A DNA stretch of 64,000 nucleotides from Agrocybe praecox (lineage: Eukaryota > Basidiomycota > Agaricomycetes > Agaricales > Agrocybaceae). Position 1 is the stretch's first letter, and each line of letters begins with the position of its first letter. Shown one piece after another: positions 24,801-37,216 of this stretch. Location: positions 496,001-560,000 of the forward strand of contig OZ024844.1 of NCBI GenBank assembly GCA_964017145.1. Reading direction: 5' to 3'. The position numbers were made by a program, and so were the translations under genes. The notes beneath the pieces were generated by a model. The model was not told the DNA's origin. It saw only the letters and a list, made by a program, of their open reading frames with translations, and ran no database searches.

Positions 24801-26944
24801 ACTGGAAATGTCCTGTATTGGGAAGCTTCGACGGCTCCGTTCAATTTCTACAACAGGGATTTCGTATTCGGTGATCGGGTAAGAACCTCATCGATTTTAC
24901 ACGCCTGTAGGGCACGGACTGACATTCTATTTGATCGTAAAGTGCTTCAAATCGACTCAGCAACCTTCAGCGAGCGCAGGTGCCCGACGATCGATTGATC
25001 GAATTCAAGGCACAATAGGAGAGTTACCGCATCATGGAACGCCTGTAAATCGCGGAGCCCGTATAATAGAAACAAGAGGCGATGAGAAGCGAGAAATTAT
25101 GCCCTTGCCGTCGCGTGATTTGAGCAAACGCTCTGCTTCTCCTCCCTTTGTTCCAGGATTCATGTCATGCCCAAATATCAACGACCAGATCGGAGAAGAC
25201 AACACCGATAATGATATTTACAGCGATTGTGCGTGTCCTTGTCCTTGGAATGGGATGAACTTCTGCTAACTATCCTTGCTTTATAGACCCAACAAACGCG
25301 TAAGTTGGCATACGTTGTCGGTGAAAACCCTTGTTGCACTTATTGAACCGCGATTTTTTTTTGCAGAGACGACGGTATGTGGACCTTGTTTCTTCGCGAG
25401 CTGTGCCTTGGGTTCTTATGAGCGATATTTTGATAGATCAAGTATTCCGACGAGATATCTTCGATCCATCTGTTGCCGACATAAATTCGGCACGAAATCT
25501 CTCATTACTAGGGCCAATTGTTGACGTGAAGGTGACCAGTTGCAGGTGCGTATCTATCTGCTGCGGTTGAACCCATGGGGCAAATAATTTATCGATCTAA
25601 TTTACAGCTCGATTTCGTTTGAACCATTCGCATGTAAGCTAGTGCCGTCTTCGTTGAGGCCAGTGCCCTTTTATGAATCATGATCGCCCACTTAGACGAT
25701 AATGCTGGAAACAATTACTACAATCTTGCCGCTCCTACTAGGTGCGGAGTCATCCCTGCTTGCTTCGGCGTGGCATTCCTTTGTCTGATCCTTCTTCTTT
25801 TCAGCCTTGATGGGAACCTCAAACCATATTCGACTCCCGTCGGTTATGTTAACACTAACACATACGGGCGAGAGCACGTCTATGAGATGCAGCTACGTTC
25901 GTTCTTCACTTTTTCATGCCGCACGCGAAACCAGACATTGAATGAACGTGTTTGTGCACAGTAACCGACTTCATCGACAGTCTCGCACAATCTCCCGCAT
26001 TGTGGCAAAATGCAGCTGGGAACGTCAACTATTGTTCATGGGCACAGACGTTTGTAAACAGCCCGTCAACCTATCCAAAGACAAACAAAGGCTCTGGGAA
26101 ATCCGTCATCGACCGCTTGAAGAGTTGCGAGCCAAGTAATTCGCAATCGGTAATTTCGGGAGGCAATAAGATGCCCTGGCTCGAATCGACGGCAAATGGT
26201 ATGAAAGCTCGGGTGAGTTGGCAGCAGGGTTTTCGTTCTATTTTTCGCGCTGATGATGAGAACCACCATTCAGGCCTTCGGAGGCAGCTCTTTGAGGACC
26301 AAAAGCACCTTCCAGCGATATTCGTATAGCAAGAAAGTATTCGAAATCCGGGCTGTAAGTCTAGTTTTCCGTTCTGTATTTTTGAACCTCCAACGATTGT
26401 TGACTTTCGGCTGTATAGGCAACCGGTTTGGTTAGCTACATGCTTGACGGGTGAATAATTCGTTGTCTTCGCTCAGTGATGATGATACTGATAAACCGAA
26501 TTTGCAGACCGGTAGCAGACCAGTTTGTTCTGGTGTCAAACTGTGTTAAGGGTGTTTGGCAAGATTTCTACGACGAATACAATGCGGTGCGTACCTTCTT
26601 AGAAATAGGCAAAGCGCATATATTCACATGCTAGCCTTCCTATCATCCAGGATAGCACCGTCGATGCGCCGAACAAGGGTACCTTCAACATGGGGCAAAC
26701 GTACAAAACGTTCATCACCGGCAAGACGCAGAACCTTTTCTTAAATCTAAGGTCGGGTGTGCAACAAATGATTGGATTCTACTCCACCTCTGCTGGTGGT
26801 GATTCTGTCCAGAAAACCGTGGACCTCAATTACGGAAAGCTCGCTACTCCAGGAACTAGTCAAGTATCTGCGGATGACTTGACGAATGATGTTGCCAGCG
26901 TGTTCACGGGAGCTTCTTTGGTCAAGCTCACGATTCGTCTGTGA
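18893..26944 (+). CDS. Large secreted chitinase: hevein-type chitin-binding domain, GH18, long C-terminal region
   Basis: A class V (GH18) endochitinase of the very large, killer-toxin-related subgroup C type. A hydrophobic segment near residues 30-50 (IAWLSVLLGPYLL...AVA) acts as signal or anchor. Cys-rich hevein-type repeats follow (ANGACCNGNSGFCGFG; FGFCGTTDDFCGEKC) at 19.1-19.67 kb. The GH18 barrel starts at RRIGYYEGW (about 19.75 kb), has the LSIGGWTF strand, and carries the catalytic motif FDGIDVDWE at about 20195-20227, split by an intron before YP. MTYDLHGTWDG, GMGFYGRSFTL and CIGGTMIWSVDQ follow. From about 21.9 to 26.94 kb there is a long Cys-containing C-terminal region, with a stop at 26942-26944. 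With dozens of short introns the protein should be well over 1500 residues. Catalytic residues look intact. Its role may be hyphal wall remodelling or attack on other fungi; the divergent LysM neighbour fits a chitin-directed pair. Confidence 0.92.
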
Positions 26945-29763
26945 AGATCGTGCGAATGGGCAAAAAATTGGAGAGAGATGTTTTCCATGAGAGCATTCTG
27001 GAGATCGAGGTGCGGAAGGAGGTTGATTGAAAGAAAGAGGGCGTGTTGAAGATGGTGCCCTGGATATTTATTCGTACAATGCACCCTCTTTTTTATTAGT
27101 ATATAATCAGGAAAATCTAGTCGTTCATTTGAAGGTTTATATCTGCGATATTGGTATTGGGGCTTAAGTGTAGGAGGCAGTCCGTCGGGTCAGGTGTAAA
27201 TTTGGATGATAATTTGGTGGTGAATGTGTGCAAACGGGAATATTCCAGGGCGTTATAGAGGCGTATTCAAGCAAGATGGTAAGGGCTTCTTCTGCGTCAA
27301 GATAAAGTGACGCTGTGAGCCGGGTAGTGAACGAGAAATCAGGCGTTGCTCTTGGGATAGATGGGATAGGCAAAAGCATCGTAATTTCAAGGCAGTTATT
27401 ACTGGTGGCCTGGGGTAGCGATGGGCTTGTTCTGGAACATTGATCACTGGGAACGCCTTAGTGCCTGAACGGGTGTGATACGTCTAAAAGGTCGAATATC
27501 TTCGGTGGTGGTTAGGGATTGGGTTCACGAGCGGACGTTTCTGTCAAATTAAGATCATCCTTTTGTTTGTCGATTATTACAGGGTGAGTCGTAGGGTGAG
27601 ACTGGATGGTTGGGAATGTAAAAAAAGCATTGTTGTTTGCGCCGTACAAAGGGTGAAAATGTAAGATAATACAAGAGGTGGTTCCACTGGAACTAATGGT
27701 CACCGGTCATCCTTCAACATTGAAAATGCGTCCTTTTTAAAGGCTCCCATGTGGTAGGAATGGTCAAGGGCACGAAAGACGAAGACGGGGAGAATCCAAA
27801 CGGGACGACAAGTTCCAGTTTGGTTCCACAATTTTCAATCACCGACTCTCGGCTCGTTCAGGCTGCAACAATATCTCTCTTTTCCTCAGCGTCGAGCAAA
27901 AAGAATACAAGCTGCCTCAAATTCCAACCGTGCGATACTCATGAATAGCGTCGCAGTGAAGAAGAATGTTTTTTTGTTACATGCCACCTCCTGGGTCGAA
28001 CGAAAAAGAGAAAAATATCGCGTTGATCTCTCATTATCGAACAACATCAAACAAGTCGTCGGGGAGTCTGGAGGGGGACTGCTTCATTCCTGAAGGTTCA
28101 CGCTGGGAAGGGGTGTTGGGGAGGAGGTTCACCCTCAATTTGATGACGCTCTAAGCTTCAGAATGTACTGGTGCGTCTTTTTTTCTTCGTTTTCCTCCCT
28201 GTTTGGATTCAGCGGCAACTCTTGCAGGCGTTTTTCAACGCTCTTACGAGGCGCATCTCCTACCCGTCCAGCCAATATCACCGATGAAAATCTCAGGAGC
28301 AAGCAGGGCGGCATCTTCAAATTGCTACAGCTTCAGTCGTCGGCATGTGGCATATATAGGGCATTCAGCTGGACAACTCGAGGATCGGGTCTCCACACAA
28401 CAAGCCACAGAGTTGCAGGGAACAATCAAGACATCCTCGCTGGTTTTCAAGGCATCCCTAAGTCCCTCCGCTTTTCCTGATATGTCCTGATTTCTACACG
28501 CCGCTAGGAGGAGGCTTCTTATACACTATTTGGCCACGGTACTGGCACGCAGCTTCGGTATCCCCGCAGTTGCTGGACTTTTGCGACATAGTGTGAAGTT
28601 CTGCCCCGCGAGAACAATGTGATAAATCTGGCTGTTGGCTTTACCAACTATGTTTTGTGTATACTCCTGGTCTTTTGACATCCTCAATGACTCCTCGAAA
28701 TGTCACTGTGTATCTTCGGCGCCCTGCAAATCTAGCTCGTCTCTGGAGCTGTCGCTGCTTTGATATTATGGCACGACGCTTAGCCCGCCTATTGCCAGTT
28801 TTGTGCCCGACCGCTGCCCGAGGTTGGCGGGATTCCCGACTCGGTATTTATAGACAATGTGACTAGTACGTCACAAATGATCGAGTCATGCCCTTCGGGA
28901 ACGTGGACGACGATGAGCAAGCAAAGTACCCAAAATGGCTCATAAAGCAGATATAAAGGAGACCAAGGCCCTTGTAAACCGTGCAGGGAATTCTGAGAGG
29001 CAGAGATGTCCTAGATAGCGGGGTAGAGCTGCAACTGCATATATATCGCAGAAGGTGGCTTAACAGTCATGGATTTAGAGAATCTTGACCACAATCTTCT
29101 CCAAGTGATGCATATGGATCCAATTTCTAGGTCTGCTTGACCTGGAGGCTGCTGTAGCACCCGGTTGGGAGTAGAATTTTTTCGTCGTTCTTGGCTTTTG
29201 CCCCGCAGTATGGAAAAGCTGGAGCAGAGCAAACAACGGTTTCTGCATCTCTCTCTCGGCGATGATTTCAGGTTTAAAATCTTCGGAGATGATCTACCAG
29301 GTGATTTGGTGATTTTGAAGATAGATTCAGCATAGCTGCGTTCAGTATGAGGTGTTGCATTGCCAAAGAGTGATCTGGTTCCGCAGCCTGGCCTGAGGCT
29401 TCCCTTGAAAAGTAGGATGTACTCATTGCCCACAGTGACAATCTGCCTTTCGCCGAAGGGGAATCCAAATATATGAACTAGCTGTGGGGCGCAATCTGAC
29501 GAAATTGAAAGGTGGGTTATTAAACTCTTGTTGGTCACTTTACTGATGAATCTCGAAATTAGTTCCTTCCAAGGGTTCGTTGGACACTGTACCTTATGCT
29601 ATCCTCCATATCTTCTTAGGCTGCCTGTAATGCAGGATGTCCCTCTATATCCACCCGAAGTTGTAGGTTCGGCTCGAGGGCTGGATAGCTCCCTCGAAGA
29701 GGCAAGTTGCCCTTGCAGTGCACAATCCTGTCATGCTTCCGTGTCACTGTTTCAATTCTCAGG
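26945..29763. other. Gene-poor stretch downstream of the chitinase
   Basis: No gene supported. The longest frame is 175 codons on the minus strand (29011-29538); it has no recognisable motif and low-complexity overlapping frames, so it is not called. Confidence 0.4.
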
Positions 29764-29764
29764 G

Positions 29765-29900
29765 TATAAAAAGCGCACGCGTTCTTTTCTTTTTCTTCTT
29801 CCCCACTCGTTCGATTTTCCTCCCCACTCCCCTTTCCCCTCCAATCTCCCCTTTCTATCCCATCCCATCCTACCGCTCACTATTCTACTATAGCTCCATT
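29765..29900 (+). promoter_or_regulatory. TATA-like box and CT-rich core promoter of the four-exon gene
   Basis: TATAAAAA at 29765-29772 is followed by a pyrimidine-rich tract (about 29785-29885), about 210 to 90 nt upstream of the ATG at 29979. CT-rich leaders of this kind are typical of well-expressed basidiomycete genes. The three repeat-borne paralogues also have a CT-rich tract about 130-200 nt upstream of their ATG (for example 655-720). Confidence 0.5.
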
Positions 29901-29978
29901 CGCTTGGCAAGTTTTGCTCGTATCTTCTTTCCTTATTCTGTTGGTCCTGGCCCACTGTCACCACAGAATTGGAAGAAG

Positions 29979-30641
29979 ATGTCGACCACCGTCCATTCTT
30001 GTCTTCCTACAGCTGTTAGCCAACTAGCTGGCGGCGGCGGCGGCGGTAGACAGGGCGATTCATTGGGCCTCAACGCGACTGCTAATACTACTACCCAAAC
30101 TTCCAAAACCATGGTCTTGACCAACCTTTCTTACCCTTCGCGCCTCCCTACCATCCATGGCCCTTGGTCAAGCACAGCAGAAGATCCTATGGTCGTTTCG
30201 GTGGGTGGTTCTGCTTTTCTTGGCTCCTGTACTTCGAGTGAGCTGACGCGTTCCTTCAGAGCACCACAAGCACGCGCTACGACCAGAGTTTCCCTTACGA
30301 TCCTCCCGTGGTGAGTTGTGCTTCTTGGGTACATCCATAACACGGAACAACGTATGCTGAGTTCGGTCACCTCTTTTGTCAGCCCATTGCCGGCGCGAGT
30401 AACACCACTGGCGGATTTCGTGGATCCTTCGAAGCTCGGATTCTACGCGGTATAAAAAGGTGTCTGTCGGTGAGTTTGATGGTGTTTTAGTTGTATATGT
30501 ATCTTGATGATGATGATGATCCTTATTTGATGGAACCATCTTTTCTTCTTCCTCCCTTCACTGCAGCGCGCCACTTCAATTGTGAAATGTGGTTTAGCAA
30601 AACTCAAAATAGACGAATCCAACTTTGGCGGGGTGAACTGA
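29979..30641 (+). CDS. Small four-exon gene of unknown function (founder-like copy outside the repeats)
   Basis: The exons are 29979-30200 (74 residues), 30260-30310 (17 residues), 30383 to about 30472, and 30567-30641, joined by GT-AG introns of 59-95 nt with no internal stop. The product starts MSTTVHSCLPTAVSQL, has a Gly run at about residues 19-24, an NLSYPSRLP core, an exon 3 segment SFEARIL, and a basic exon 4 ending IDESNFGGVN. The same exon plan, splice phases and core motifs recur in copies at 854-1389, 45987-46527 and 63092-63583 inside the long repeats, where the Gly-rich insert is absent. No signal peptide, transmembrane segment or known domain is seen. Conservation of four exons across diverged paralogues makes a real protein likely; its function is unknown. 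Confidence 0.7.
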
Positions 30642-31000
30642 TTGGTCTCAGTGGTTGGCAGTGGTCTGTCCTGATTCTTGCCTTTCTTGGCGGTCGTCCA
30701 TTCCTTTCTGTCCTTGTAATATAGTATCCTCGCTTTGCATCACATTCTCGTCACTATTCCTTCGTCTCGTTCTTTTTTTGTTTTTGAACACCCCCAAGTC
30801 GTTACATACCATATATTCGTCTCTTTTCCCAAAAATTCCCCTTCCCTGGAGGAGAACACCCCACTTTCGAGTCGTCCTGTCGCTTTTCTTGTCGCTTTTT
30901 CTATCTTGATGCACGCACACCAAACTTGAATTTTCTTTCCTTTTGTATATATCCGTTGATTCCATTGTATCATTTGTGGCATACTACTTACCTTGCATAC

Positions 31001-31024
31001 ACCCTCACCCTCACCCTCACCCTT
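31001..31024 (+). repeat. Microsatellite (CACCCT)n
   Basis: About four units of the hexamer ACCCTC. It differs from the canonical telomere unit CCCTAA. Confidence 0.9.
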
Positions 31025-31451
31025 CCTTTTCCTTTATACCGTATAATATGTTTATCCCTGCACATCCCAAATGTTAATCTACAAATAAATACTTGTTGAC
31101 CGCCATGAGTTTGTTTAGTATGCCATCAATAGTTTGTTCGACATCAACTTCGAGCCTTCTCTTCTTCGGCGCTCGCCGAAGATAAGGTCCAAGGAGGTAG
31201 AAGTGAAAGTAAAGGTGACACTAATTTGATATCGAAAAGGCACGAAAACATACTAAAAGCATCGTATATCACTCCCTTGAGGCAACTCAACGATTTCTTG
31301 ATTTCTTGCTTCCTTCCATCTTCTGGTCATTATTGACGACGTAAGCATTATTGGTTTCTTGATGCACTCTATCACACATGGTATGGTTTCATCTTGATAT
31401 CCGGCTGAGAGATGTTCAAATGTGGTCTATAGTCCGACATCCCTTTGAGAT

Positions 31452-31490
31452 CTGAGGTGCTTGAGGTGTCTTGAGGTGTCTTGAGGTGTC
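31452..31490 (+). repeat. Short tandem repeat, TTGAGGTGTC x3
   Basis: Three perfect copies of the 10-mer TTGAGGTGTC (31461-31490), preceded by a near copy. The surrounding 31.26-31.65 kb is rich in CTTGA words, like the tract in the long repeats. Confidence 0.9.
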
Positions 31491-31732
31491 ATGACTCTTG
31501 AATTGTCTTGTTGAAGTGCCCCGGTACGGTAATCTTGAAGAAAAATTTGTGCTTAGCCCATTTGAGCAACAATACTTACAGTATGTAAAGCGAAACGTCT
31601 ATCTGTAACTGGTGTCTTTTCAAGGAGGTGGTGGATTGAGTTGAAGCACTTCAGGGCAACTTCAAGGTCGCATGCCACAGCATGGCGACGGATGAGTCAG
31701 ACAGATAATGCCGATGCCAGTGCCGGTCGCTA

Positions 31733-31746
31733 TAGGGTTAGGGTTA
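31733..31746 (+). repeat. Interstitial telomere-like motif (TTAGGG type, about two units)
   Basis: TAGGGTTAGGGTTA stands alone in non-coding sequence downstream of the WSC gene. At barely two units it could be chance. Confidence 0.6.
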
Positions 31747-31919
31747 CCATTAATCTGTACTAAAATGTTATGTTGAGCCAAAAACCACTTTCTACTGGCA
31801 AGGAAAAAATACAGGCTGGGTATATAACGCATAAGTAACTAAATATTCGGAACCGAGACGACTTTTGGTTTGACAAAGAATCATTTCTTTGATATTTGTT
31901 GTGGGAAGCGACACATTGT

Positions 31920-33710
31920 CTACGATGTGATAACCTGAACATTGACGGATTGACAATCATCCAAGATATAATGTGGATGGCCGGTGACAGGTGAGAATAC
32001 GAGATCGACACGAGCATCAGCACTCGTATTCGTGCACAGGGAAAACGCATCCGTTTTCCCATTGAATGCGAGTAGAGGTGGGCTGCCGACAGGGGCCAAA
32101 CTGTCGGTCTGTAAGAAGTGAAAGCTGGTCAGGATCGTTCCTTCAAAAAATACTAGCACTGACCATGGTACAATAACTTTGCGATCCAGGGAAAGCAGGT
32201 ATAGACGCCACGAAATTAGGTGACTCCCCAACATTGGTCAAGGTAGACGCCATTTGTTGTATCGGTACCACTATCGAATGAGGGCTGGCGATTGAGTTGG
32301 ACAGACTTAAATTAGGCCATTCAGAACAACATCTTGGGCAAGCCTAGTTGTAGAAAAAGTCGTATCAATCCATGCCCGGAAAGATTCGAAAATGTAATAA
32401 AGACAACATACTGAAAGTACAGTCCATAGAACATTCGGCGCCATTTCAACAGCGACGACTTTAAGTTGCACCGAGTTTTGATTTGGGCCTCCAACTTCTT
32501 GGCCTGAGCCTACGACGCCTACGGTGACGCCAGGATTTTTGAATTGGGCTCTCAGAGTGAAATTTGACAGGGTCGTGTCGAGGCAAACTTGAGGCCCAGG
32601 AGGCTTTCCATCAGCAGAGAACTGATACACTGCCAACCGATTCGCGTTGCCACAATATTCAGCATGCGTAGCAGAGCAGAGCATTCGACAATCCGCGTCG
32701 CCTACATGCTGCGTCGGAGCATGCACTGCAGTGTCGCACCCTAATGGTCTGGGTTAATAAAGAAATCTATTGAGGCAGAACTGTGGACTTACAGCACTCG
32801 TGACCATTTTCTAAACCAGCGAAAGTGAAAGCCCCCGCTGCTTGGCATGCAGCGGTACATGACCCTGCAGTAGTCCCACCAGGAATGTTGACACCAGTGC
32901 CCAAGGTCCTCGCTGTGACAGTATCACTGATTACGCGCATATTAGACACAACCAAAGAGATAGACTACGAAACAATGATCCTCACGTAAAGCATCCTTGA
33001 TACGTCCACAAGCCGGTTCCAACTGTGACGCTCTGTACAATGACGGGAGGAGGTTGGTTACTTTGAAAAATGTTCATCCGAACACGACCACCACAGAGTT
33101 CTTGAGCATTTCCACTGCACGCCATGTTGCAGTCACTGTCAGGTTCTTGTTGGGACGGTATTTGGATAGTCGAGTCACAATCTAGTATCAGAATGGCAGA
33201 AATACATTGAAAGAAAGGATCATAGAGATGAAGACGAAAAACTTACAACATTCCTTCAAGAGGGATTCCCAATTAGCTTAGAAGTTCAGAAGTAAATAGA
33301 TTCGCGTACCCCTAGAAGTTCGAAATGTGAGAAATGTACATTTTCTATCTAAGGAAAAGGCTTACGACCAAATTCTACTCCAGAGAATATGAAGCCTCCG
33401 GATGAGCAAAAGCTAATGCAAGTCTCAATGGTCATCGGGTCCTGGACCAGGGAGGTGGCTGCCAGTGTTCGAGATGTCGAAATATCGCTGATAATTCGAC
33501 ATTAGCCGCGGGCCCAAGAGCAAATATACAGTAAAGCTCACGAAAAGCATCCGATAGATGTCCAATTACTGGGCAATACTGCAGGAATCGTTTGAGACTG
33601 TGCTTGCTAGAAACAAATTTTGTAAGTCCTAGATACAGATGCAGATCGCAAACGCGTCTTACGAGTACCAGCGAGGCCACAGTAGCCAGAAGCGCGAAAT
33701 GCAGAGCCAT
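31920..33710 (-). CDS. Secreted double-WSC-domain protein
   Basis: The signal peptide exon begins MALHFALLATVASLVLQAQS (ATG at 33708-33710). WSC domain 1 starts WTSIGCFSD, continues with RTL, a Cys pair in MTIETCISFCSSGG, then FSGVEFG, an Arg from a 2-nt microexon, ECYCDS, and SDCNMACSGNAQELCGG. WSC domain 2 starts GLWTYQGCF (about 33.0 kb), continues ARTLGTGV and FAGLENGHECC, then DADCRMLCSATHAEYCGNANRL. A C-terminal region of about 200 residues follows, with ACPRCCSEWPNLSLSNSIA and a LDDCQSVNVQVITS end at 31920. WSC domains bind carbohydrate at the cell surface, and paired WSC proteins of this layout are common in mushrooms. There is no catalytic domain and no membrane anchor, so it is probably a wall- or glucan-binding secreted protein. 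A TATA-like stretch (33817-33826) lies about 107 nt upstream of the start. Confidence 0.9.
33310..33311 (-). other. 2-nt microexon in the WSC gene
   Basis: Two bases (GG on the minus strand) lie between a 54-nt intron (GTAAGC...CTTCTAG) and a 56-nt intron (GTACGC...TTGAAG). They complete a CGG Arg codon and restore frame between GVEFG and ECYC, matching the usual WSC G(V)E(Y/F)GxECYC pattern. Direct splicing that skips them puts the ECYC exon out of frame. Confidence 0.7.
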
Positions 33711-33816
33711 CCTGTATGCAGGGTGCAAAATGACACGTCAAAACGCGTGTAGGGGACCTCTGCGGGTCTTTATAACTCTCCGAACACGTCCTCCCTTCTA
33801 TCCATCACCTTCAACG

Positions 33817-33826
33817 TATATAAATA
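33817..33826 (-). promoter_or_regulatory. TATA-like box of the WSC gene
   Basis: Reads TATTTATATA on the minus strand, about 107 nt before the ATG. Confidence 0.4.
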
Positions 33827-33839
33827 GCACCAGGCACTG

Positions 33840-36800
33840 ATCGAACATCATCCAATCCAGTGAGATGCAGAGAACGCCCCTCGAGACCCCAGGAACATCT
33901 GTGCAGAATAGCTTCGGGATGCACAAAGGCAAGCGAGTCTCATGGCTGTCAGTAGCGAAGACATCGATGAGTTGAGTTGGGTGAGGATTCCGGGTATTTG
34001 GACACCTTTTGACCATTTAAATGTGGCTTGAGTGGATCATGTTTGGCAGAACCACGGAGTCAATGAGATGTTTGACAGGGCTCCGTTGTCGTTCTGCCAG
34101 CACTGCCAGAACCACGGGAAAAGCTTTCGACACATTGATTGTGATTTTGTAACATAAAACTTCATTTTCCTTTTTGACCCCGGTCCCGAGGCCGTTCTGT
34201 CGAAAAACGTCAATCTGGATCACCGTGATTTCGTATGGAGTGATAACGAACCGATCACATAATGAGCGTGGCAACATATCGTCTCCCGAGGTTTTAGCCA
34301 TAAATACATACCACACTAGGAGCTATGTCACGACTGTAAATATACATTTGCCTTCCTAAAATCTAGAACGTGAGCTGGTATGAGTATCAGCGACTGCGCA
34401 AATTTAAAGATAAATTTCAAGTACTCACGTCGAGCAGATGTCCAGACGGATACGCAGACAGATGATAGATTGATCCTCTTCAAAAATGGACGGATATAAT
34501 GAGAGAAAAACATGCGGGGACAAGACACTTTAGATTCAGTGGAAGACTTGGAGGTGATGGCCGTGCCGCCGCTGATGCATCGGACCAGTCGACTTTGTCG
34601 TTTGTGAGAAGACATCAATGAAATGACGTTCTAACGGCGCACAAAATATGGGTGTACCATAATGCACTATGTGCTTGGAAATCATGTAAGGTGTATATAT
34701 GCACTTCTCCGTGTGTCGTATGGCTTGGGGTCGTAGACTTTCTTGAAGCGTTGTTGGATTGTAGACATCTTCAGATTCAGCGATGATTCGTGTTCGTATT
34801 CTTGGCTGATGAATTGAGAACGGTTCATATGACTGTAGACTTCTTTAGAGCATACGATAACAATATTAGGACATGAGATCAGCTAACTAACTCCAGGCTG
34901 GAAAGATAGTTCTCCAATTTTATATAGTATGCGGGGATCTGTAATAGTACAGAGAATACGTCTCGGTTCAGTACTTCAAGGCACGTAGACACAGAGGAAA
35001 CAATTACCTTTATATGTACATGTTAAGCACAAGATATTAATGGGACAATATTGGCAAGAAACTCTGCAGTATAAAGAAACTAGGTGTAACTTGTTGGTTA
35101 TGGGCCAAGCGGATCTGGCGGAGACGCGACCTCGTACGACGGAGTCTCAAATATGTGAGCGGAGCTTATAATACACGAAAGTCTTTTTCAATTTGTTTCA
35201 ATCGTCACAAGAGCACGAGTGCAAGTAAGTTGTAGTTTTATGATCTACAATTTAAACCAATGAGTGTAAAAGGGTGATGCACAGAGAGGTTTACTCATCT
35301 GATAAGTTTTGTACTCATGAAGACCTAGTGTACGTGTCCATCGGCACACAATCGGCGTACACGGTTAAATTAGATTATGAACGGCAATACACTTAAGAAG
35401 ATTCCTTCCGAATCCTTCGTTCCTCAGGTCTCGTAACACTGAGTAGACTGATCACTCAATGATGATTGGCACTGGGGTCCCCGGTCCCTGAATTCCAGAA
35501 CACATTCAATTTGTCACACGTTTGGCGTGTTTATATGTGCTTGGATCGGCGTCTATAACCGATTCAACTCTCGAACTTCAGAACTTGGAAGTTGAACCTT
35601 GCCCTTCTTTGACGTTTGTGTCTCTTCTTCTCGAATTACTCCAGAGTATTCCCTCGTTTCTCCCGCCATGTCTTGAAAGAGCTGAAAAGGAATGGTTTCC
35701 TTCCATATGAATTGAGTTGGAATTGAGATACAATGATAATGATAGAGGCCGAACTCGCCTTAAGGCCCTTAACGAGAGGAAGCACTTGCCTAGTTGCCTA
35801 GTCTTGCCAGGGAGCAGGTCAACTTTGGCATCTATAGAAAGGCGGATAGGATGTCCAGGAGTCTGAGATTTTAGGACTTTCATATGTCACGAAAATCGCA
35901 TACGTCTTTATGTGAGTCGGTGACGAAGACAGGTTTGAGGAAGAACTTATTCTCAAGCCCATGCGGCACGTTTACATTCAGTAAACAATCGCCTTGCCCA
36001 CTGATTACGATGCATCACTAGCACTGGTAGTGTCCAAGCCGTGCCCAGCAGCACTTCCCCCCCCAGGACTTGATACTTATATTTTACTCATCGTCATCCA
36101 AACCCTGCGATAATACGTATGGAACATCGAGTCAAGTGGCATGGCTATTCTGTCTTAGGAGATAAACTTTCACTGAGTCCTTTTTGACCGGCGAAATACT
36201 GGTCTGATCCTGATTTGCGACCATCGAGACTTCGTTGCGACGTGGACGTGTATGTGTATCGTGATTTGTGGGGTTAAAAGGGTATGAATCGATTCCAGAA
36301 GCGTTTTAATAGGGGTTGTCAATAGCGACTTACTCATAGATGGTTTACAGTACTCATCTGGCGCTATCTCCAACGGTAAATGGAACCTTCGTGACAATTT
36401 TCATCATAATTTTCCATGATTTTGTTGTAATCACCGCTTCAACGATCAACCTGTTGCATACAGCATTCTTTCTTGGTGTTCAAAGAAGCATTGAAAAAAT
36501 TAATGTTGAAAAACTCTATGCATGAATAGGAACTACCATTGGGCGCCTTTTATTTTATTTTAACATCATTCAGAAGAATTGGCGAGTTCCTGAAAGAATA
36601 AGTTTTTCTCACGGTCTTTTCTTAGTATGTTGCCACGACAACCTACTTCGCCTCGTCATCATCGTTGTAGTACTCTTTCGACACTTTGCCTCTTGGGGGT
36701 TCATTTCACCACCATATCAGCTGCAGAAGTTACCAGACTCCGAGACTCGCATGCATGGAACTTGACAACTCAGAAGTTCTGATAGGAACGGCACTAATCA

Positions 36801-37070
36801 ACACGCGGTGTACCTTGCATATCGCGACTGAGGATGGTGGTGGGGTTTCGTCATTACCAATAACCCCGTTTATGCGATTTGATTTCAACCGAGTCCCCTG
36901 ATGGCGATGTTGCTTGTTTAGGGTGGATTACGAGGACATTCAACGGGATGGAATCCCGGAAGGTATTTTCCGCCTAAATTTTATGAAAATTCGGCAAATT
37001 GGGAACGGTTTGAATCCGCCCAGCCACCCGTTCATTTCCTGATTAGCTCCCAGGGACATCGGTTGCAAAC
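33840..37070. other. Gene-poor stretch
   Basis: No frame here shows a family motif or convincing splicing. It separates the divergently transcribed WSC (minus) and AA14-like (plus) genes, so their promoters lie at its two ends. Confidence 0.4.
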
Positions 37071-37075
37071 TTTTC

Positions 37076-37081
37076 TATAAA
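37076..37081 (+). promoter_or_regulatory. TATA box of the AA14-like gene
   Basis: TATAAA, 136 nt upstream of the ATG at 37217. Confidence 0.5.
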
Positions 37082-37216
37082 GTTGAGCTCGACCATCAAC
37101 GACCAACCTACGACGTCCCTGGTTCCCGGTTCTCCTTTTTCGTTCCTCTTTCTTTCTGTTATCCATCGATAACTCTTACATTCTTTTAAAACATACCACG
37201 CTCTCTTTCAAGTCCA

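Noticed and set aside
29011..29538. 175-codon minus-strand frame
   Set aside because: No family motif, overlapping open frames, no supporting splice sites or promoter.
31001..31024. Telomere repeat
   Set aside because: The unit is CACCCT, not CCCTAA; an ordinary microsatellite.
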